Numbered from the stretch's first letter, positions 48,347-58,257 are shown. The stretch: DNA of 64,000 nt from Pseudomonas sp. G2-4 (GCF_030064125.1 NZ_CP125957.1:186001-250000); one strand, 5' to 3'. The notes: generated by a model not told the origin, from the sequence alone. A program made the numbers and translations.

Positions 48347-48700
48347 CTAGGCCTTTTCCACTTCCTGCGTATCCCACCGTTGTGCCTTGATGGCCTTGTA
48401 GAGCATGCCAATGGTCATCGGCATCTTGTTACCACGGCCCTTGGCCCTGCGCTTTTGAAACACATCAAAGCCTTCCGGCTGGAAATAGCGGTAAGCGTCG
48501 TAGTCGATGAGGTCGATGGCGAATCGCTCCTCCAGGGCTTCCATCAGATGCCGGGCATCCGCGCCATCGCAGCCCAGATCGAGATTGATCGCCGTGTCCA
48601 GGCGAATGGTCCTGCGCTCGGGCAGGCCGATTTCTTCGTGGAGCAGTTCCATGAGTTGGCGCATGGCATGGTCGTCGGGGAAGTCTGGGGCGAGGTGCAT
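48347..48700 (-). CDS. DUF1493-like protein
   Basis: A 117-residue protein rich in acidic residues over its first half (HEEIGLPERRTIRLDTAINL; GADARHLMEALEERFAIDL), resembling DUF1493 proteins that have an acyl-carrier-protein-like look. The tail is basic (FQKRRAKGRGNKMPMTIGML). I place the start at ATG 48700, with no strong ribosome site; an ATG at 48793 in the same frame is an alternative. It lies on its own between the pckA terminator and the divergent RecQ-like gene. Function unknown. Confidence 0.65.
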   Translation of the reverse strand: MHLAPDFPDDHAMRQLMELLHEEIGLPERRTIRLDTAINLDLGCDGADARHLMEALEERFAIDLIDYDAYRYFQPEGFDVFQKRRAKGRGNKMPMTIGMLYKAIKAQRWDTQEVEKA

Positions 48701-48884
48701 GGTGAAATGTCCGGACTGATGGGCGGGTCTGTTGGGTGAACGTTCAGGGTTAAAGCGTTGGCCACTCAGGAGTGTGTCGTGAAGCTGTATCATCCGGTAT
48801 CGTTTTTTACCCTGACCTTTTCTCGACGCGCTGCGCTGTCCCGCTAGGCTTTGGGTCTCGCAGCAGTCAAAGGAGCGACCGCTT

Positions 48885-50813
48885 ATGCACAGCACCCTGG
48901 AACAGGTTTTCGGTTATCCACAGTTTCGCCCCGGTCAGGAAACGGCCATCAGCGCAGTACTGGCTGGTCGGTCGGCGGCGGCCATTTTTCCCACCGGCTC
49001 CGGCAAGTCCCTGTGTTATCAATTGCCAGCCCTGCTATTGCCGCACCTCACCTTGGTGGTCTCGCCCCTGCTGGCGCTGATGCAGGACCAGTTGGCGTTC
49101 TTGCAGCGTCACGGCATCGCGTCGGCCAGTATCGACTCGGCCCAAAGTCGTGACGAAGCCAGCGACGCCATGGCGCGGGCCCGCTCGGGTGAATTGAAGA
49201 TTCTGATGATTTCGGTGGAGCGGCTGAAGAACGAGCGCTTCCGCAATTTCCTGCAGCAGGTGCCGATCTCGTTGCTGGTGGTGGACGAGGCTCACTGCAT
49301 TTCCGAATGGGGGCATAACTTTCGCCCCGACTACCTCAAGCTTCCCGATTATCAGCGGCAGTTCAACATTCCCCAGGTGTTGCTGTTGACCGCCACCGCA
49401 ACACCTAAGGTCATTGCCGACATGCAGGCGAAGTTCGCCATCGCCGCCGACGATGTGGTGACGACCGGTTTCTATCGGCCCAACCTCAATCTGCTGGTCG
49501 AACCCGTGCGCGGTGCGGAAAAGCGCGCGCGGCTGGTGCAATGGCTGGGCGAACGTCCCGGGCAACCGAGCATCGTCTATGTCACGTTGCAGCGAACCGC
49601 CGAGCAGATAGCCGAACACCTGAGCCAACACGGTATTGGGGCCGAGGCTTATCACGCCGGTTTACCCCATGAGCAACGCGAAGCCATCCAGCGGCGGTTC
49701 ATGGGCGGCCAGTCCAATTGCATTGTCGCGACCATCGCTTTCGGCATGGGAATCGACAAGAGCGATATCCGCAACGTAGTGCATTTCGACCTGCCCAAAT
49801 CCATCGAAAACTACAGTCAGGAGATCGGCAGGGCCGGGCGGGACGGGCAGCCGTCCGATTGCCTGGTGCTGGCCAACCGCGACAGTCTCAACGTGCTGGA
49901 AAACTTTGTGTATGGCGATACGCCCGAGCTGGAAGGCATTCGTTGCGTGCTCGATGAGCTGAAGGCCGCCGCTCCCGATGGGCAATGGGAGTTTTTGTTG
50001 GGGCCGCTGGCGGACCAGAGCAACATTCGGCAACTGCCACTCAAGACGTTGCTGGTCCAACTGGAGCTGCGTCGGCTGATCGCGCCGCGCTATGCCTATT
50101 ACGCTGAATACCGCTTCAAGTTCCTGACCGAGCCTCAGGCGCTGCTGGAGCACTTCGAAGGTGAGCGAAGGGACTTCGTCTCGGCCATCATCCAGACCTC
50201 CAGTCGTGCCCGGACCTGGGCCACGGTGAATTTCGACGGGATTTACCAGCAGTATCACGCTGAACGTAATCGCGTGGTCAAGGCGCTGGATTACTTCCAG
50301 GAAAAAGGCTGGATCGAGCTCGAAAGCAAACAGATGACCGAGGTGTATAGCGTGCTGGAAACCGGTCTTGATGCGCAGGTCTTGAGTGCCGAGCTACACG
50401 CCTACTTCACCCGGCACGAGCGCGGTGAAATCACGCGGATCCATGCCATGCTCGAGTTGTTCGCCACCGACCGTTGCCTGGGTTATCGATTGGCACAGTA
50501 TTTTGGCGATGACAACGCGCCGCAGCAGTGCGGTCATTGCTCGGTGTGCCACGGACAGGTCGCGCGCCTGCCGGAGCCACCTTCGTTGCCGGCACTTGTG
50601 GATAAAAGCTTCGAGACGCTGTGTGGTGATTTTATCCACAGGCATGAGCAGCACACCGGCAGTCTGCCTTCTGCTGAGCGGCTGACCCGGTTTCTGTGCG
50701 GGATCAGCGTGCCGTTGTTCACTCGGTTGAAGGCGCGGAAGATCCGTGGGTATGCCGCACTGGAGGAGTATCCGTACGCTGAAGTTCGACATTGGACACA
50801 GGCGCACCTGTGA
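48885..50813 (+). CDS. RecQ-family ATP-dependent DNA helicase
   Basis: A 642-residue superfamily 2 helicase. Walker A is PTGSGKS (36-42), Walker B is DEAH (135-138), and RYGFRP-like family blocks are represented by FGYPQFRPGQETAI at the N-terminus (motif 0) and IAFGMGIDKSDIRNVVHFDL with QEIGRAGRDGQPSDC (motifs V-VI). A zinc-binding cysteine cluster (CGHCSVC) follows. AAGGAG precedes the start. The C-terminal part is shorter in conserved residues than in RecQ proper and lacks a clear HRDC domain, so it may be a second RecQ-like helicase rather than the main recQ. Confidence 0.9.
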   Translation: MHSTLEQVFGYPQFRPGQETAISAVLAGRSAAAIFPTGSGKSLCYQLPALLLPHLTLVVSPLLALMQDQLAFLQRHGIASASIDSAQSRDEASDAMARARSGELKILMISVERLKNERFRNFLQQVPISLLVVDEAHCISEWGHNFRPDYLKLPDYQRQFNIPQVLLLTATATPKVIADMQAKFAIAADDVVTTGFYRPNLNLLVEPVRGAEKRARLVQWLGERPGQPSIVYVTLQRTAEQIAEHLSQHGIGAEAYHAGLPHEQREAIQRRFMGGQSNCIVATIAFGMGIDKSDIRNVVHFDLPKSIENYSQEIGRAGRDGQPSDCLVLANRDSLNVLENFVYGDTPELEGIRCVLDELKAAAPDGQWEFLLGPLADQSNIRQLPLKTLLVQLELRRLIAPRYAYYAEYRFKFLTEPQALLEHFEGERRDFVSAIIQTSSRARTWATVNFDGIYQQYHAERNRVVKALDYFQEKGWIELESKQMTEVYSVLETGLDAQVLSAELHAYFTRHERGEITRIHAMLELFATDRCLGYRLAQYFGDDNAPQQCGHCSVCHGQVARLPEPPSLPALVDKSFETLCGDFIHRHEQHTGSLPSAERLTRFLCGISVPLFTRLKARKIRGYAALEEYPYAEVRHWTQAHL

Positions 50814-50920
50814 GCTGCATCCATCCGATGAATGCCCTTCATCACACGAATAAATTTCAAAAACGTTCGAGGGCTGACTAAGGTGAACGCTGTCTTTGGA
50901 TCGCCAATAAGAGAGCAAAT

Positions 50921-52147
50921 ATGAGCCAGACACCCTTCGATATTCAATGCGCCGCCGTGGTCGGTGCAGGCACCATGGGGCGAGGCATCGTGATGTGCCT
51001 GGCTAATGCCGGTGTGACGGTGCAGTGGGTCGACAACAACCCGCAGATGCTCGAACAGGCGCTGGCTGCCGTTGCCGAAACCTACGCCCATAACGTACGC
51101 CAGGGCCGTATCGACCAGCGCGAAGCCGATGCACGGATCGCGCGGGTGACGCGCGCAGATGATTACGCGGCGATCCGCAATGTGGATCTGGTGATCGAAG
51201 CGGTTTACGAGAACCTCGAACTCAAGCAGAAAATCTTTCGTGAATTGGACGGTCTGCTCAAGCCCGAGGCCATCCTGGCGAGCAATACCTCAGCGCTGGA
51301 CATCGATGCAATCGCCGCCGCTACTCGCCGGCCAACCCAGGTGCTAGGCCTGCATTTCTTCAGCCCGGCGCACATCATGAAGCTGCTGGAAATCGTTCGT
51401 GGTGCGCAAACTTCCAAAGCGGTGCTGGACGCAGCCCTCGCATTGGGCAAGCGCATGGGTAAGGTCAGCGTGGTATCGGGCAATTGCCATGGGTTCATCG
51501 GCAACCGGATGCTCCACCCTTATGTGTTGGAGGCACGCAAGATGCTGCTGGAGGGGGCGTTCCCCCATCAAGTCGATGCGGCGTTGCAAGGCTTCGGCTT
51601 CGCCATGGGGCCGTTTCGCATGTACGACGTCGTCGGGATCGACCTGGAGTGGCGCGCCCGAGAGCTGGCAGGAAAAGGCCAGGATGCGCCAGAGGTGCAA
51701 GTGGATAACCGGCTGTGCGAACTGGGGCGGTTCGGCCAGAAAAGTGGCAGCGGCTACTATCACTACGAACCCGACAGTCGGCAGGCTGAACATGATGTTG
51801 AAGTCGATGCGCTGGTGCAGCGGGTCAGCGAAGCGCTGGGCTTCCAGCGTCGCGAGATTGGACCTGAGGAAATCCTCGAGCGGTGTTTGCTGGCGCTGAT
51901 CAACGAAGGCGCGAAGATCCTGCAGGAAGGCATTGCCGAGTCGGCCCACGATATCGACCTGGTCTATCTCAACGGCTACGGGTTTCCTGCGGACAAAGGT
52001 GGCCCATTGGCCTGGGCCGATGGGCAGGGACTTGAGGATATCCACGCACGCCTGCTGGAGCTCGAAACGAAGCAGGGTGACCAATGGAAGCCCGCGCGTC
52101 TGATCGGGGAGCTGGCCGCGCAGGGCAAGGGATTCGCGCAGCGGTAG
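50921..52147 (+). CDS. 3-hydroxyacyl-CoA dehydrogenase
   Basis: A 408-residue NAD-dependent enzyme. The Rossmann motif is GAGTMG (15-20); [16 protein letters not shown] carries the catalytic histidine (HFFSPA block); two 3HCDH C-terminal domains follow, at about 190-285 and 305-400 ([17 protein letters not shown]). It is the dehydrogenase part of FadB without the hydratase. It is followed after 50 bases by a hotdog thioesterase. It probably acts in fatty-acid or carnitine-like CoA-ester metabolism. Confidence 0.91.
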   Translation: MSQTPFDIQCAAVVGAGTMGRGIVMCLANAGVTVQWVDNNPQMLEQALAAVAETYAHNVRQGRIDQREADARIARVTRADDYAAIRNVDLVIEAVYENLELKQKIFRELDGLLKPEAILASNTSALDIDAIAAATRRPTQVLGLHFFSPAHIMKLLEIVRGAQTSKAVLDAALALGKRMGKVSVVSGNCHGFIGNRMLHPYVLEARKMLLEGAFPHQVDAALQGFGFAMGPFRMYDVVGIDLEWRARELAGKGQDAPEVQVDNRLCELGRFGQKSGSGYYHYEPDSRQAEHDVEVDALVQRVSEALGFQRREIGPEEILERCLLALINEGAKILQEGIAESAHDIDLVYLNGYGFPADKGGPLAWADGQGLEDIHARLLELETKQGDQWKPARLIGELAAQGKGFAQR

Positions 52148-52197
52148 ACCCGGTTTCGCGCCACGTACAACCAATGATCAACCGTAAAGGACGCCTG

Positions 52198-52617
52198 ATG
52201 CCCCAACGTAACGAATACCCACACCTGCAACCCATCACCACGCGCTGGCATGACAACGATGTGTACGGTCACGTCAATAACGTCACCTACTACAGCTTTT
52301 TCGATACGGCGGTGAACACTTATCTGATCGAGGTCGGCGGTCTGGATATCCATGATGGAGAGGTGGTGGGGTTCGTGGTGAGTTCGGCTTGCGACTACTT
52401 TGCGTCGATCGCCTTTCCTGACCGGATTGAGATCGGTCTGCGGGTTGGAAAGCTGGGCAGCAGCTCGGTGCAATATGAGCTGGCGGTGTTCAAGGCGGAC
52501 GAGGAGGAGGCCTGCGCGGCGGGGCGCTTTGTGCACGTATTCGTGGACCGGGCGTCGAACCGGCCTGTAGCGATTCCGGACCGGCTGCGTGGGGCTTTGG
52601 AGCGGTTGGTGGTCTGA
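52198..52617 (+). CDS. 4HBT-type acyl-CoA thioesterase
   Basis: A 139-residue hotdog-fold thioesterase of the 4-hydroxybenzoyl-CoA type. The active-site region is [20 protein letters not shown] (catalytic Asp in HDND). I start it at ATG 52198, with AAGGA upstream. It pairs with the dehydrogenase gene before it. Confidence 0.88.
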   Translation: MPQRNEYPHLQPITTRWHDNDVYGHVNNVTYYSFFDTAVNTYLIEVGGLDIHDGEVVGFVVSSACDYFASIAFPDRIEIGLRVGKLGSSSVQYELAVFKADEEEACAAGRFVHVFVDRASNRPVAIPDRLRGALERLVV

Positions 52618-52625
52618 AACGAAAA

Positions 52626-52678
52626 ATCGCAGCCTGCGGTCAGGCTCTGGGAAGAGCTGCCGCAGGCTGCGATCTTTT
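52626..52678. repeat. Inverted repeat after the thioesterase gene, likely terminator
   Basis: ATCGCAGCCTGCGG and CCGCAGGCTGCGAT form a perfect 14-base inverted repeat with a 20-base loop, followed by CTTTTAT. This GCAGCCTGCGGC repeat is dispersed in other Pseudomonas genomes and, placed between converging genes, probably ends transcription here. Confidence 0.7.
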
Positions 52679-52702
52679 ATCGCTGATACTTAAGGCCAGC
52701 GA

Positions 52703-53179
52703 TTAGTCGCGATAGCGATGTTTATGCTTGCGATGCCCATAGGCATGGCCGCGACCCGGGTGGCCGTCACGGTAGTAGCGACGGTCCCCACGGCGACCTT
52801 CATAGCGACGGTCATCGCCATCGTCTTTACCCATGTAGTTACCCAGTGCGCCACCGGCGCCGCCGCCCGCTGCAGCACCGATCAGGCTGCCGGTGCTGCC
52901 GCCCACGCTACGACCTATCACGTTACCGCCGGCTGCGCCCAGCGCACCACCGATTGCCGCTTCGCCGCGGCTGTGTTTGTCCGCGCCGACCGCACTACCG
53001 CCCGCGCCGCCCAGGGCCGCGCCGATGGTGGAACCGGTGTTGCCGCCCAAGGATTGGCCGACGACCGAACCCAAAACCCCGCCCAATGCGCCGCCAACAC
53101 CTGCTTCGGCAGTGCCGCCAGCAGAAGCGACGCCACTGATCAGGCCAAGGGACAACAAGAGAATGGAGGAGAACTTCAT
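52703..53179 (-). CDS. Exported glycine-zipper protein with basic tail
   Basis: A 158-residue exported protein. The signal peptide is MKFSSILLLSLGLISGVASA. The mature part is built from glycine-zipper repeats (GGALGGVLGSVVGQSLGGN; GGALGAAGGNVIGRSVGGS) covering about 25-115, then a basic, His/Arg-rich tail (DDRRYEGRRGDRRYYRDGHP). Glycine-zipper proteins pack in membranes or form pores or oligomers. Function unknown. Confidence 0.82.
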   Translation of the reverse strand: MKFSSILLLSLGLISGVASAGGTAEAGVGGALGGVLGSVVGQSLGGNTGSTIGAALGGAGGSAVGADKHSRGEAAIGGALGAAGGNVIGRSVGGSTGSLIGAAAGGGAGGALGNYMGKDDGDDRRYEGRRGDRRYYRDGHPGRGHAYGHRKHKHRYRD

Positions 53180-53270
53180 AGAGGAGCCTCAAAGGGATGA
53201 CGGCGCGATCCTGAGGCTGGCTTCGCTTGGTTACAATCGAAATCCGACGAGTAACACGACTTGTGCACAA

Positions 53271-53367
53271 TTCGATAAGTTATTGTTTTTCGGTAGGAAC
53301 TTAAGATGTTTTCGCCGGTCTTTAGCTACTTAGGACAGGCCGTTTTCTATGGAAAACGGCCTTTTTT
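53271..53367 (+). ncRNA. Candidate small RNA ended by a rho-independent terminator
   Basis: Between the glycine-zipper gene and the formate-dehydrogenase-like gene, both on the minus strand, lies a plus-strand terminator (53338-53367) with no gene upstream on that strand. The preceding stretch is AT-rich, has a T-run (TTGTTTTTC) and GGTAGGAAC. A TTGTGCACAA palindrome (53261-53270) could be part of its promoter or operator. The 5' end is a guess. Confidence 0.3.
53338..53367 (+). terminator. Rho-independent terminator without an upstream gene
   Basis: GGCCGTTTTC-TATG-GAAAACGGCC is a perfect 10-base stem followed by six T. On the other strand no T-run follows the stem, so it works only for plus-strand transcripts, where no gene is annotated. 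Confidence 0.8.
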
Positions 53368-53412
53368 GTGGGCGTTTGAAAACAGCGGGGCACCTTGGCC
53401 CCAGGCACTGGT

Positions 53413-55761
53413 TCAGGCCGATTTGGCCAGGATCAAGCCAGTCTCGCTCGCGGCTTCCAGGCGGATCGCCACGAATTTCGAGGTAGGCGTGTGGCTGCCG
53501 TCGCCGGTACTTTCCAGCGGCACCAACGGGTTCACTTCAGGGTAATAGGCGGCGGCCTGCCCGGCAGGAATGTCGAACGCCAGCAGGGTAAAGCCCTTGA
53601 CCCGACGCTCACGACCATCGTCCCAGAGCGAGACGATGTCGGCCTTCTGTCCTGGCTTGAAGCCCAGGCGAATGATGTCTGCCTCGTTGACGAACAACAC
53701 ATCCCGCTGGCCCTTCACGCCACGATAGCGGTCATCGAGGCCATAGATGGTGGTGTTGTACTGATCGTGGGAACGCATCGACTGCATGATCAGGTCGGGC
53801 AACTGGCCGGTCGCGCGGGTGCGCTCATGCACCAGGTCGTTGGGTAGCAGATTGGGCTTGAAGTTGGCGCGGCCCGACGCAGTGGCCCAGCGACGAGCCC
53901 CCGCGCTGTTGCCCAGGTAGAAGCCGCCAGGATTCTGGAGCTTTTCATTGAAGTTCTTGAACCCGGGAATGGTGTCGGCAATCAGGTCCCGGATACGGCT
54001 GTAGTCGGCCACCAGCCAGTTCCAGTCCACCGGGCGGCTGCCCAGCGTCGCGGCAGCGATACCGGCGATGATCCAAGGCTCGGAGCGCATCTGGTTCGAC
54101 AGCGGTTGCAACTGGCCGTTGGAGGCGTGGACCATGCTGAAGGAGTCTTCAACGGTCACCGCTTGCGCGCCTTCGGTTTGCAGGTCGATGTCGGTACGGC
54201 CCAGGCACGGCAGGATCAATGCTTCTTTACCGTGGGCCAAGTGGCTGCGGTTGAGCTTGGTGCTGATCTGCACCGTCAGGTCGCAATTGGCCAGGGCCTG
54301 GAAGGTTCGGTTGCTGTCCGGTGTGGCTTGGGCGAAGTTGCCGCCAAGGGCGATGAACACTTTCGCCTCGCCGTTGGCCATGGCATGGATCGCCTCGACC
54401 ACGTTGTGGCCGTTTTCACGTGGCACCTTGAACTGGAAGCGCCGTTCCAGCGCGTCAAGAAACATTGCCGGCGGACGCTCGTTGATGCCCATGGTCCGGT
54501 CGCCCTGCACGTTGCTGTGGCCACGGACCGGGCACAGGCCTGCGCCCGGTCGGCCGACGTTGCCGCGTAGCAGCATCAGGTTGGCGATTTCCTGGATGGT
54601 CGCCACGGAATGGCGATGCTGGGTGATGCCCATCGCCCAGCACATGATCACATTCTTGCTTTTGGCATACATGCGCGCCGCTTGCTCGATTTCGACCAGG
54701 GGCAAGCCCGATTGCTCGACGATCTGCTCCCACGACGTGTCGTCGACCACGGCCAGGTAATCCAGCACGTTGACGCTGTGTTCGTTCAGGAAGGCATGAT
54801 CGAACACTGGCGCTGCGTCGGCATTCTGCGCTTCACGCTCCCATTGCAGCAGGAATTTCGCCATGCCTCGCAGTATCGCCATGTCGCCACCCAGGGCCGG
54901 GCGGAAATACGCGGTGTTGGTCGGTTTATCCCCGTTGGTGAGCATTTCGAGCGGGTGCTGCGGATGCTGGAAACGTTCCAGGCCCCGCTCCTTGAGCGGG
55001 TTGATGCAGACCACCTGGGCGCCGCGGTTCACCGCCTCGCGCAGTGGTTCGAGCATCCGTGGATGGTTGGTGCCGGGGTTCTGGCCCCAGACGAAAATCG
55101 CGTCGGCATGTTCGAAATCGTCGAAGGTCACCGTGCCCTTGCCCACGCCGACACTCTGGGACAGCGCCACGCCGCTGGCCTCGTGGCACATGTTCGAACA
55201 GTCGGGGAAGTTGTTGGTGCCGTAGGCACGCACGAACAGTTGATACAAGTAGGCCGCTTCGTTGCTGGCCCGGCCCGAGGTGTAGAACTCGGCCTGGTTC
55301 GGGCTGGAAAGCCCTTGCAGGTGTGTGCCGATCAGCGCAAACGCAGCTTCCCAGCTGATGGGCTTGTAACGGTCGGTTTCGGCGTCGTAGCGCATCGGCT
55401 CGGTCAGGCGTCCCTGGTATTCGAGCCAGTAGTCGCTCTGCTCCAGCAACGAAGTTACGCTGTGTTTGGCGAAAAATGCGCCATCGACGCGGCGTTTGGT
55501 GGCTTCCCAGTTCACCGCCTTGGCGCCGTTCTCGCAGAACTTGACCATGCCGCTTTCCGGCGAATCACCCCAGGCACAGCCAGGGCAATCGAAACCACCG
55601 TTCTGGTTGGTCTTGAGCATCATGCGGAGGTTTTTCAGCGCGTTGTCGCTGGTCAACCAGGCCTGGGCGACGCTGATCAGTGCGCCCCAACCACCAGCCG
55701 GGCCCTTGTAGGGCTTGTAGCGCGGTACGGGTTTCTGGTCGGCTTGTTGATGCTTGCTCAC
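53413..55761 (-). CDS. FdhF/YdeP-family molybdopterin oxidoreductase, GTG start
   Basis: A 782-residue molybdenum enzyme of the FdhF/YdeP type, cytoplasmic (no Tat signal). The N-terminal cysteine region is GFDCPGCAWGDSPES with FCENGAKA; molybdopterin blocks are SNMCHEASGVALSQSVG (Cys/Ser at the metal site), AIFVWGQNPGTNHPR and RGNVGRPGAGLCPVRGHSNV. I start it at GTG 55761, with GGAG upstream; this overlaps the fdhD stop (GTGA). Despite the name, YdeP-type proteins are not proven formate dehydrogenases; E. coli YdeP is linked to acid resistance. Confidence 0.9.
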   Translation of the reverse strand: MSKHQQADQKPVPRYKPYKGPAGGWGALISVAQAWLTSDNALKNLRMMLKTNQNGGFDCPGCAWGDSPESGMVKFCENGAKAVNWEATKRRVDGAFFAKHSVTSLLEQSDYWLEYQGRLTEPMRYDAETDRYKPISWEAAFALIGTHLQGLSSPNQAEFYTSGRASNEAAYLYQLFVRAYGTNNFPDCSNMCHEASGVALSQSVGVGKGTVTFDDFEHADAIFVWGQNPGTNHPRMLEPLREAVNRGAQVVCINPLKERGLERFQHPQHPLEMLTNGDKPTNTAYFRPALGGDMAILRGMAKFLLQWEREAQNADAAPVFDHAFLNEHSVNVLDYLAVVDDTSWEQIVEQSGLPLVEIEQAARMYAKSKNVIMCWAMGITQHRHSVATIQEIANLMLLRGNVGRPGAGLCPVRGHSNVQGDRTMGINERPPAMFLDALERRFQFKVPRENGHNVVEAIHAMANGEAKVFIALGGNFAQATPDSNRTFQALANCDLTVQISTKLNRSHLAHGKEALILPCLGRTDIDLQTEGAQAVTVEDSFSMVHASNGQLQPLSNQMRSEPWIIAGIAAATLGSRPVDWNWLVADYSRIRDLIADTIPGFKNFNEKLQNPGGFYLGNSAGARRWATASGRANFKPNLLPNDLVHERTRATGQLPDLIMQSMRSHDQYNTTIYGLDDRYRGVKGQRDVLFVNEADIIRLGFKPGQKADIVSLWDDGRERRVKGFTLLAFDIPAGQAAAYYPEVNPLVPLESTGDGSHTPTSKFVAIRLEAASETGLILAKSA

Positions 55762-56597
55762 GCTTGTTTCTCCATCGCAGGGCTGTAGACCCGCGGCGCA
55801 CTTTTTTGCGGCAGGTGGATGAGATTGAGGTTGTGTTGGCGGGCCCATTGCACCGCAAGGCCCGTGGGCGATGACAGGCTGACCAGGGTCTGGATACCGG
55901 CGCGCAGCACTTTCTGGATCAGTTCGAGGCTGCACCGACTGGTGACGATCGCCACGCCACCAGCTACCGGGATCTGTTGCCGGATCAACGCGCCGATTAG
56001 CTTGTCGAGGGCGTTGTGCCGGCCAATGTCTTCGCGGCCCAGCAGCAACTCGCCCTGGGCGTTCATGAACAGTGCCGCGTGCACCGCGCCGCAGAACTGG
56101 CCCAGCGGCTGGAACTGGCCGATGCGTTGACGCAGGCCATCGAGCCATTGCGCCGGTGGAAGCGGTGCGCCGGGCAATGCCTTGAGGTTGGGCAAGGCCT
56201 GTTCCACCGCTTCCACGCCACATAACCCGCAGCCGCTGGTGCCTGCCAGCTGCCGGCGTTGCTGCTTGAGGTTCCAGAAGGCGCGGTTGGCGATGGTCAC
56301 CTGCGCATACTGCGCAGAACCTGCGCCGCTCAGTTGCAGGTCATAGATGTCCGAGGGGTCTTCGATGATGCCACTGCCCAGGCTGAAGCCAACGACGAAG
56401 TCTTCAAGGTCGGTGGGGGTGACCAGCATGACGGCCTGGCTGATGCCGTTATAGGCAATCGCCAACGCCACTTCCTCGGCCAGCGCGGTGCTGTCCGATT
56501 GGGAGTGGTCCAGATTGCAGTAGCGATAGCTCTGGCTGGCGGCCGGCGCAGATGTTTCCATCGCAGGCGCTCGACTGACCGGAGGCTTGTCGTTCAT
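55758..56597 (-). CDS. fdhD: FdhD, sulfur-transfer protein for formate dehydrogenase maturation
   Basis: A 279-residue protein that moves sulfur from a cysteine desulfurase to the molybdenum cofactor of FdhF-type enzymes. The essential cysteines are C123 and C126 in SGCGLCG; GREDIGRHNALDKLIG is the conserved cofactor-binding block. The start is ATG 56597 or 56603. It is translationally linked to the oxidoreductase gene that follows, supporting joint action. Confidence 0.93.
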   Translation of the reverse strand: MNDKPPVSRAPAMETSAPAASQSYRYCNLDHSQSDSTALAEEVALAIAYNGISQAVMLVTPTDLEDFVVGFSLGSGIIEDPSDIYDLQLSGAGSAQYAQVTIANRAFWNLKQQRRQLAGTSGCGLCGVEAVEQALPNLKALPGAPLPPAQWLDGLRQRIGQFQPLGQFCGAVHAALFMNAQGELLLGREDIGRHNALDKLIGALIRQQIPVAGGVAIVTSRCSLELIQKVLRAGIQTLVSLSSPTGLAVQWARQHNLNLIHLPQKSAPRVYSPAMEKQA

Positions 56598-56659
56598 GGG
56601 CATCACTGAAAGTAGGAATAGTGTTAAGACTAAATGCGGCAATCTGCCACGTCTAATTG

Positions 56660-56680
56660 CTATTACTGATCCTTCAATAG
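56660..56680. promoter_or_regulatory. LysR-type binding-site motif upstream of fdhD
   Basis: CTATT-N11-AATAG is a dyad with the T-N11-A pattern of LysR regulators. It lies in the 93-base gap between the end of a LysR gene and fdhD, on the same strand. I infer that the adjacent regulator may bind here. Confidence 0.5.
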
Positions 56681-56690
56681 ATGACGTCGA

Positions 56691-57578
56691 TCAAGATACT
56701 GCTGGTGATTTCTGGTAAAGGGCAAAACAAGCCTCAGCCAAGGCTGATCGTGGGGCGCCGCGGCGCATGATCAGCCCCAGCGGAACCAGCGTTTGCGCGC
56801 TTTCGATGGGCTGGATGCGCAAATTTTCGTTCAGGATGCTCAGGCCGTTGTTCAGGGGCATTACCGCGCAACACAGCCCGCCGTGCACAGCCTGTAACAA
56901 TTGGTGCACCGCGTCGGTTTGCAACAGCGGTCGAGGCGTGAGCCCTCGGCTATGGAAGTTGTGGTCGATGGACTGGCGAAAATGCATGCCGCTGGTGAGC
57001 ATGCCCAGGGGCAGCTCAATCAGCGCTTCCCAACTCAGTGGCTGCTCACCGAAAAAGAAAAAGCGTTGGTCGTAAAGCAGGCCCATGCGCGTGTGACTGA
57101 ATGGCAGGGCCTCGAAACGCTCGTTGTCCAGACGTTCGAGGTAGGAAATGCCCAGATCGATACGGTTGTTCGCCAGTTGTTCGAGAACGTGCTCGGAGCT
57201 CAAGGACGACAGTTCGAAACGCAGGTTGGGATGCTCGGTGTGCAAGCGCTGCATCATCGCCAGCGGGTCGAAGTCTGACAACGGCACTACACCCAGGCGC
57301 AGCGTACCCACCAGATTGCCGCGACAGGCCGCGGCTTCGGCCTGCAGCCCGTCATAGGCCGCCATTACCGTGCGCGCCCAGGCCAGCACCCGCTCCCCTG
57401 GCGCGGTGAAGCCTTCAAAGCGCTGGCCACGGTTGACCAGCGGTAGGTCGAGTTCTTCTTCAAGGCTGCGCAGGCGCATCGACAGGGTCGGCTGGGTAAT
57501 GTGGCACCGTGCGGCGGCCTGGCCGAAGTGGCGGGTTTCGTCGAGTGCGATGAGAAACTTCAGCTGCTTGATGTCCAT
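56691..57578 (-). CDS. LysR-family regulator upstream of fdhD
   Basis: A 295-residue LysR-type regulator. The winged helix is [20 protein letters not shown] with the recognition helix [17 protein letters not shown] (about 27-43); the effector domain has [11 protein letters not shown] and [14 protein letters not shown]. It resembles OxyR/CysB-type longer forms but lacks the OxyR cysteine pair at the usual spacing. It probably regulates fdhD and the molybdoenzyme just downstream. No ligand can be named. Confidence 0.9.
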   Translation of the reverse strand: MDIKQLKFLIALDETRHFGQAAARCHITQPTLSMRLRSLEEELDLPLVNRGQRFEGFTAPGERVLAWARTVMAAYDGLQAEAAACRGNLVGTLRLGVVPLSDFDPLAMMQRLHTEHPNLRFELSSLSSEHVLEQLANNRIDLGISYLERLDNERFEALPFSHTRMGLLYDQRFFFFGEQPLSWEALIELPLGMLTSGMHFRQSIDHNFHSRGLTPRPLLQTDAVHQLLQAVHGGLCCAVMPLNNGLSILNENLRIQPIESAQTLVPLGLIMRRGAPRSALAEACFALYQKSPAVS

Positions 57579-57711
57579 CTTCGCTCCAAGGCGAGGGAAG
57601 GTTCGAATTCTAGCGCTTGCGCGTGGCGGGGTCATTGGTCGGCTGGGAACCGGTTTCACCTGGCCTGGTCTAGTCTTTTGCGTCAGGACACTAACCCAAG
57701 GAGCGCGCACC

Positions 57712-58152
57712 ATGAGTCTTTTTAGCTTTGTGAAGGAAGCAGGCGAAAAACTTATCGACCTGCTAACCCCCGGCAACGCCAATGCCAGCGAGCAGTTGAA
57801 AGAACACATCAGCAAGGTTGGCCTGGGTAATCCGAATGTTCAAGCGACCATCGAGGGCGATAAAGTCATCGTCACTGGTGAAGTAGGCAGTCAGGAAGAG
57901 AAGGAAAAAATCCTGCTGGCCGTGGGCAACATCGCAGGTGTAGGCAGTGTTGACGACCAGATTACGGTGACTGGGCCGGTGGCACAGGCGGCGCGTTTCG
58001 TGACCGTGAAAAAGGGCGACACCCTCAGCGCGATCGCCAAGACCGAGTACGGTGACGCGAACAAGTACAACAAGATCTTCGAGGCCAACAAACCGATGTT
58101 GTCGCACCCGGACAAGATCTATCCGGGGCAGGTGCTACGTATTCCCGAGTAG
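57712..58152 (+). CDS. BON-LysM protein (YgaU/Kbp-like)
   Basis: A 146-residue protein with a BON domain (about 20-88; [20 protein letters not shown]) and a LysM domain (about 97-145; [20 protein letters not shown]). It has no signal peptide. E. coli Kbp (YgaU) has the same build and binds potassium ions in the cytoplasm, so a potassium sensor is a reasonable guess. AAGGAG precedes the ATG. It is divergent from the LysR gene. Confidence 0.92.
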   Translation: MSLFSFVKEAGEKLIDLLTPGNANASEQLKEHISKVGLGNPNVQATIEGDKVIVTGEVGSQEEKEKILLAVGNIAGVGSVDDQITVTGPVAQAARFVTVKKGDTLSAIAKTEYGDANKYNKIFEANKPMLSHPDKIYPGQVLRIPE

Positions 58153-58162
58153 CCGGTTTCTG

Positions 58163-58257
58163 GGTGGCGAGGGAGCTTGCTCCCGCTGGGCTTCAAAGTG
58201 GCCCCTTTTTTCAGACAAGTGCTGCGCACTTGAGCGGGAGCAAGCTCCCTCGCCACA
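58163..58257. repeat. REPIN, family II
   Basis: GGTGGCGAGGGAGCTTGCTC (58163) with reverse complement ending 58257, between convergent genes for the BON-LysM protein and the nucleotidase. Confidence 0.92.

Noticed and set aside
55758..56223. N-terminal extension of the molybdoenzyme into fdhD
   Set aside because: The frame is open upstream but lies inside fdhD in another frame; the GTG at 55761 has a good ribosome site and gives the family length.
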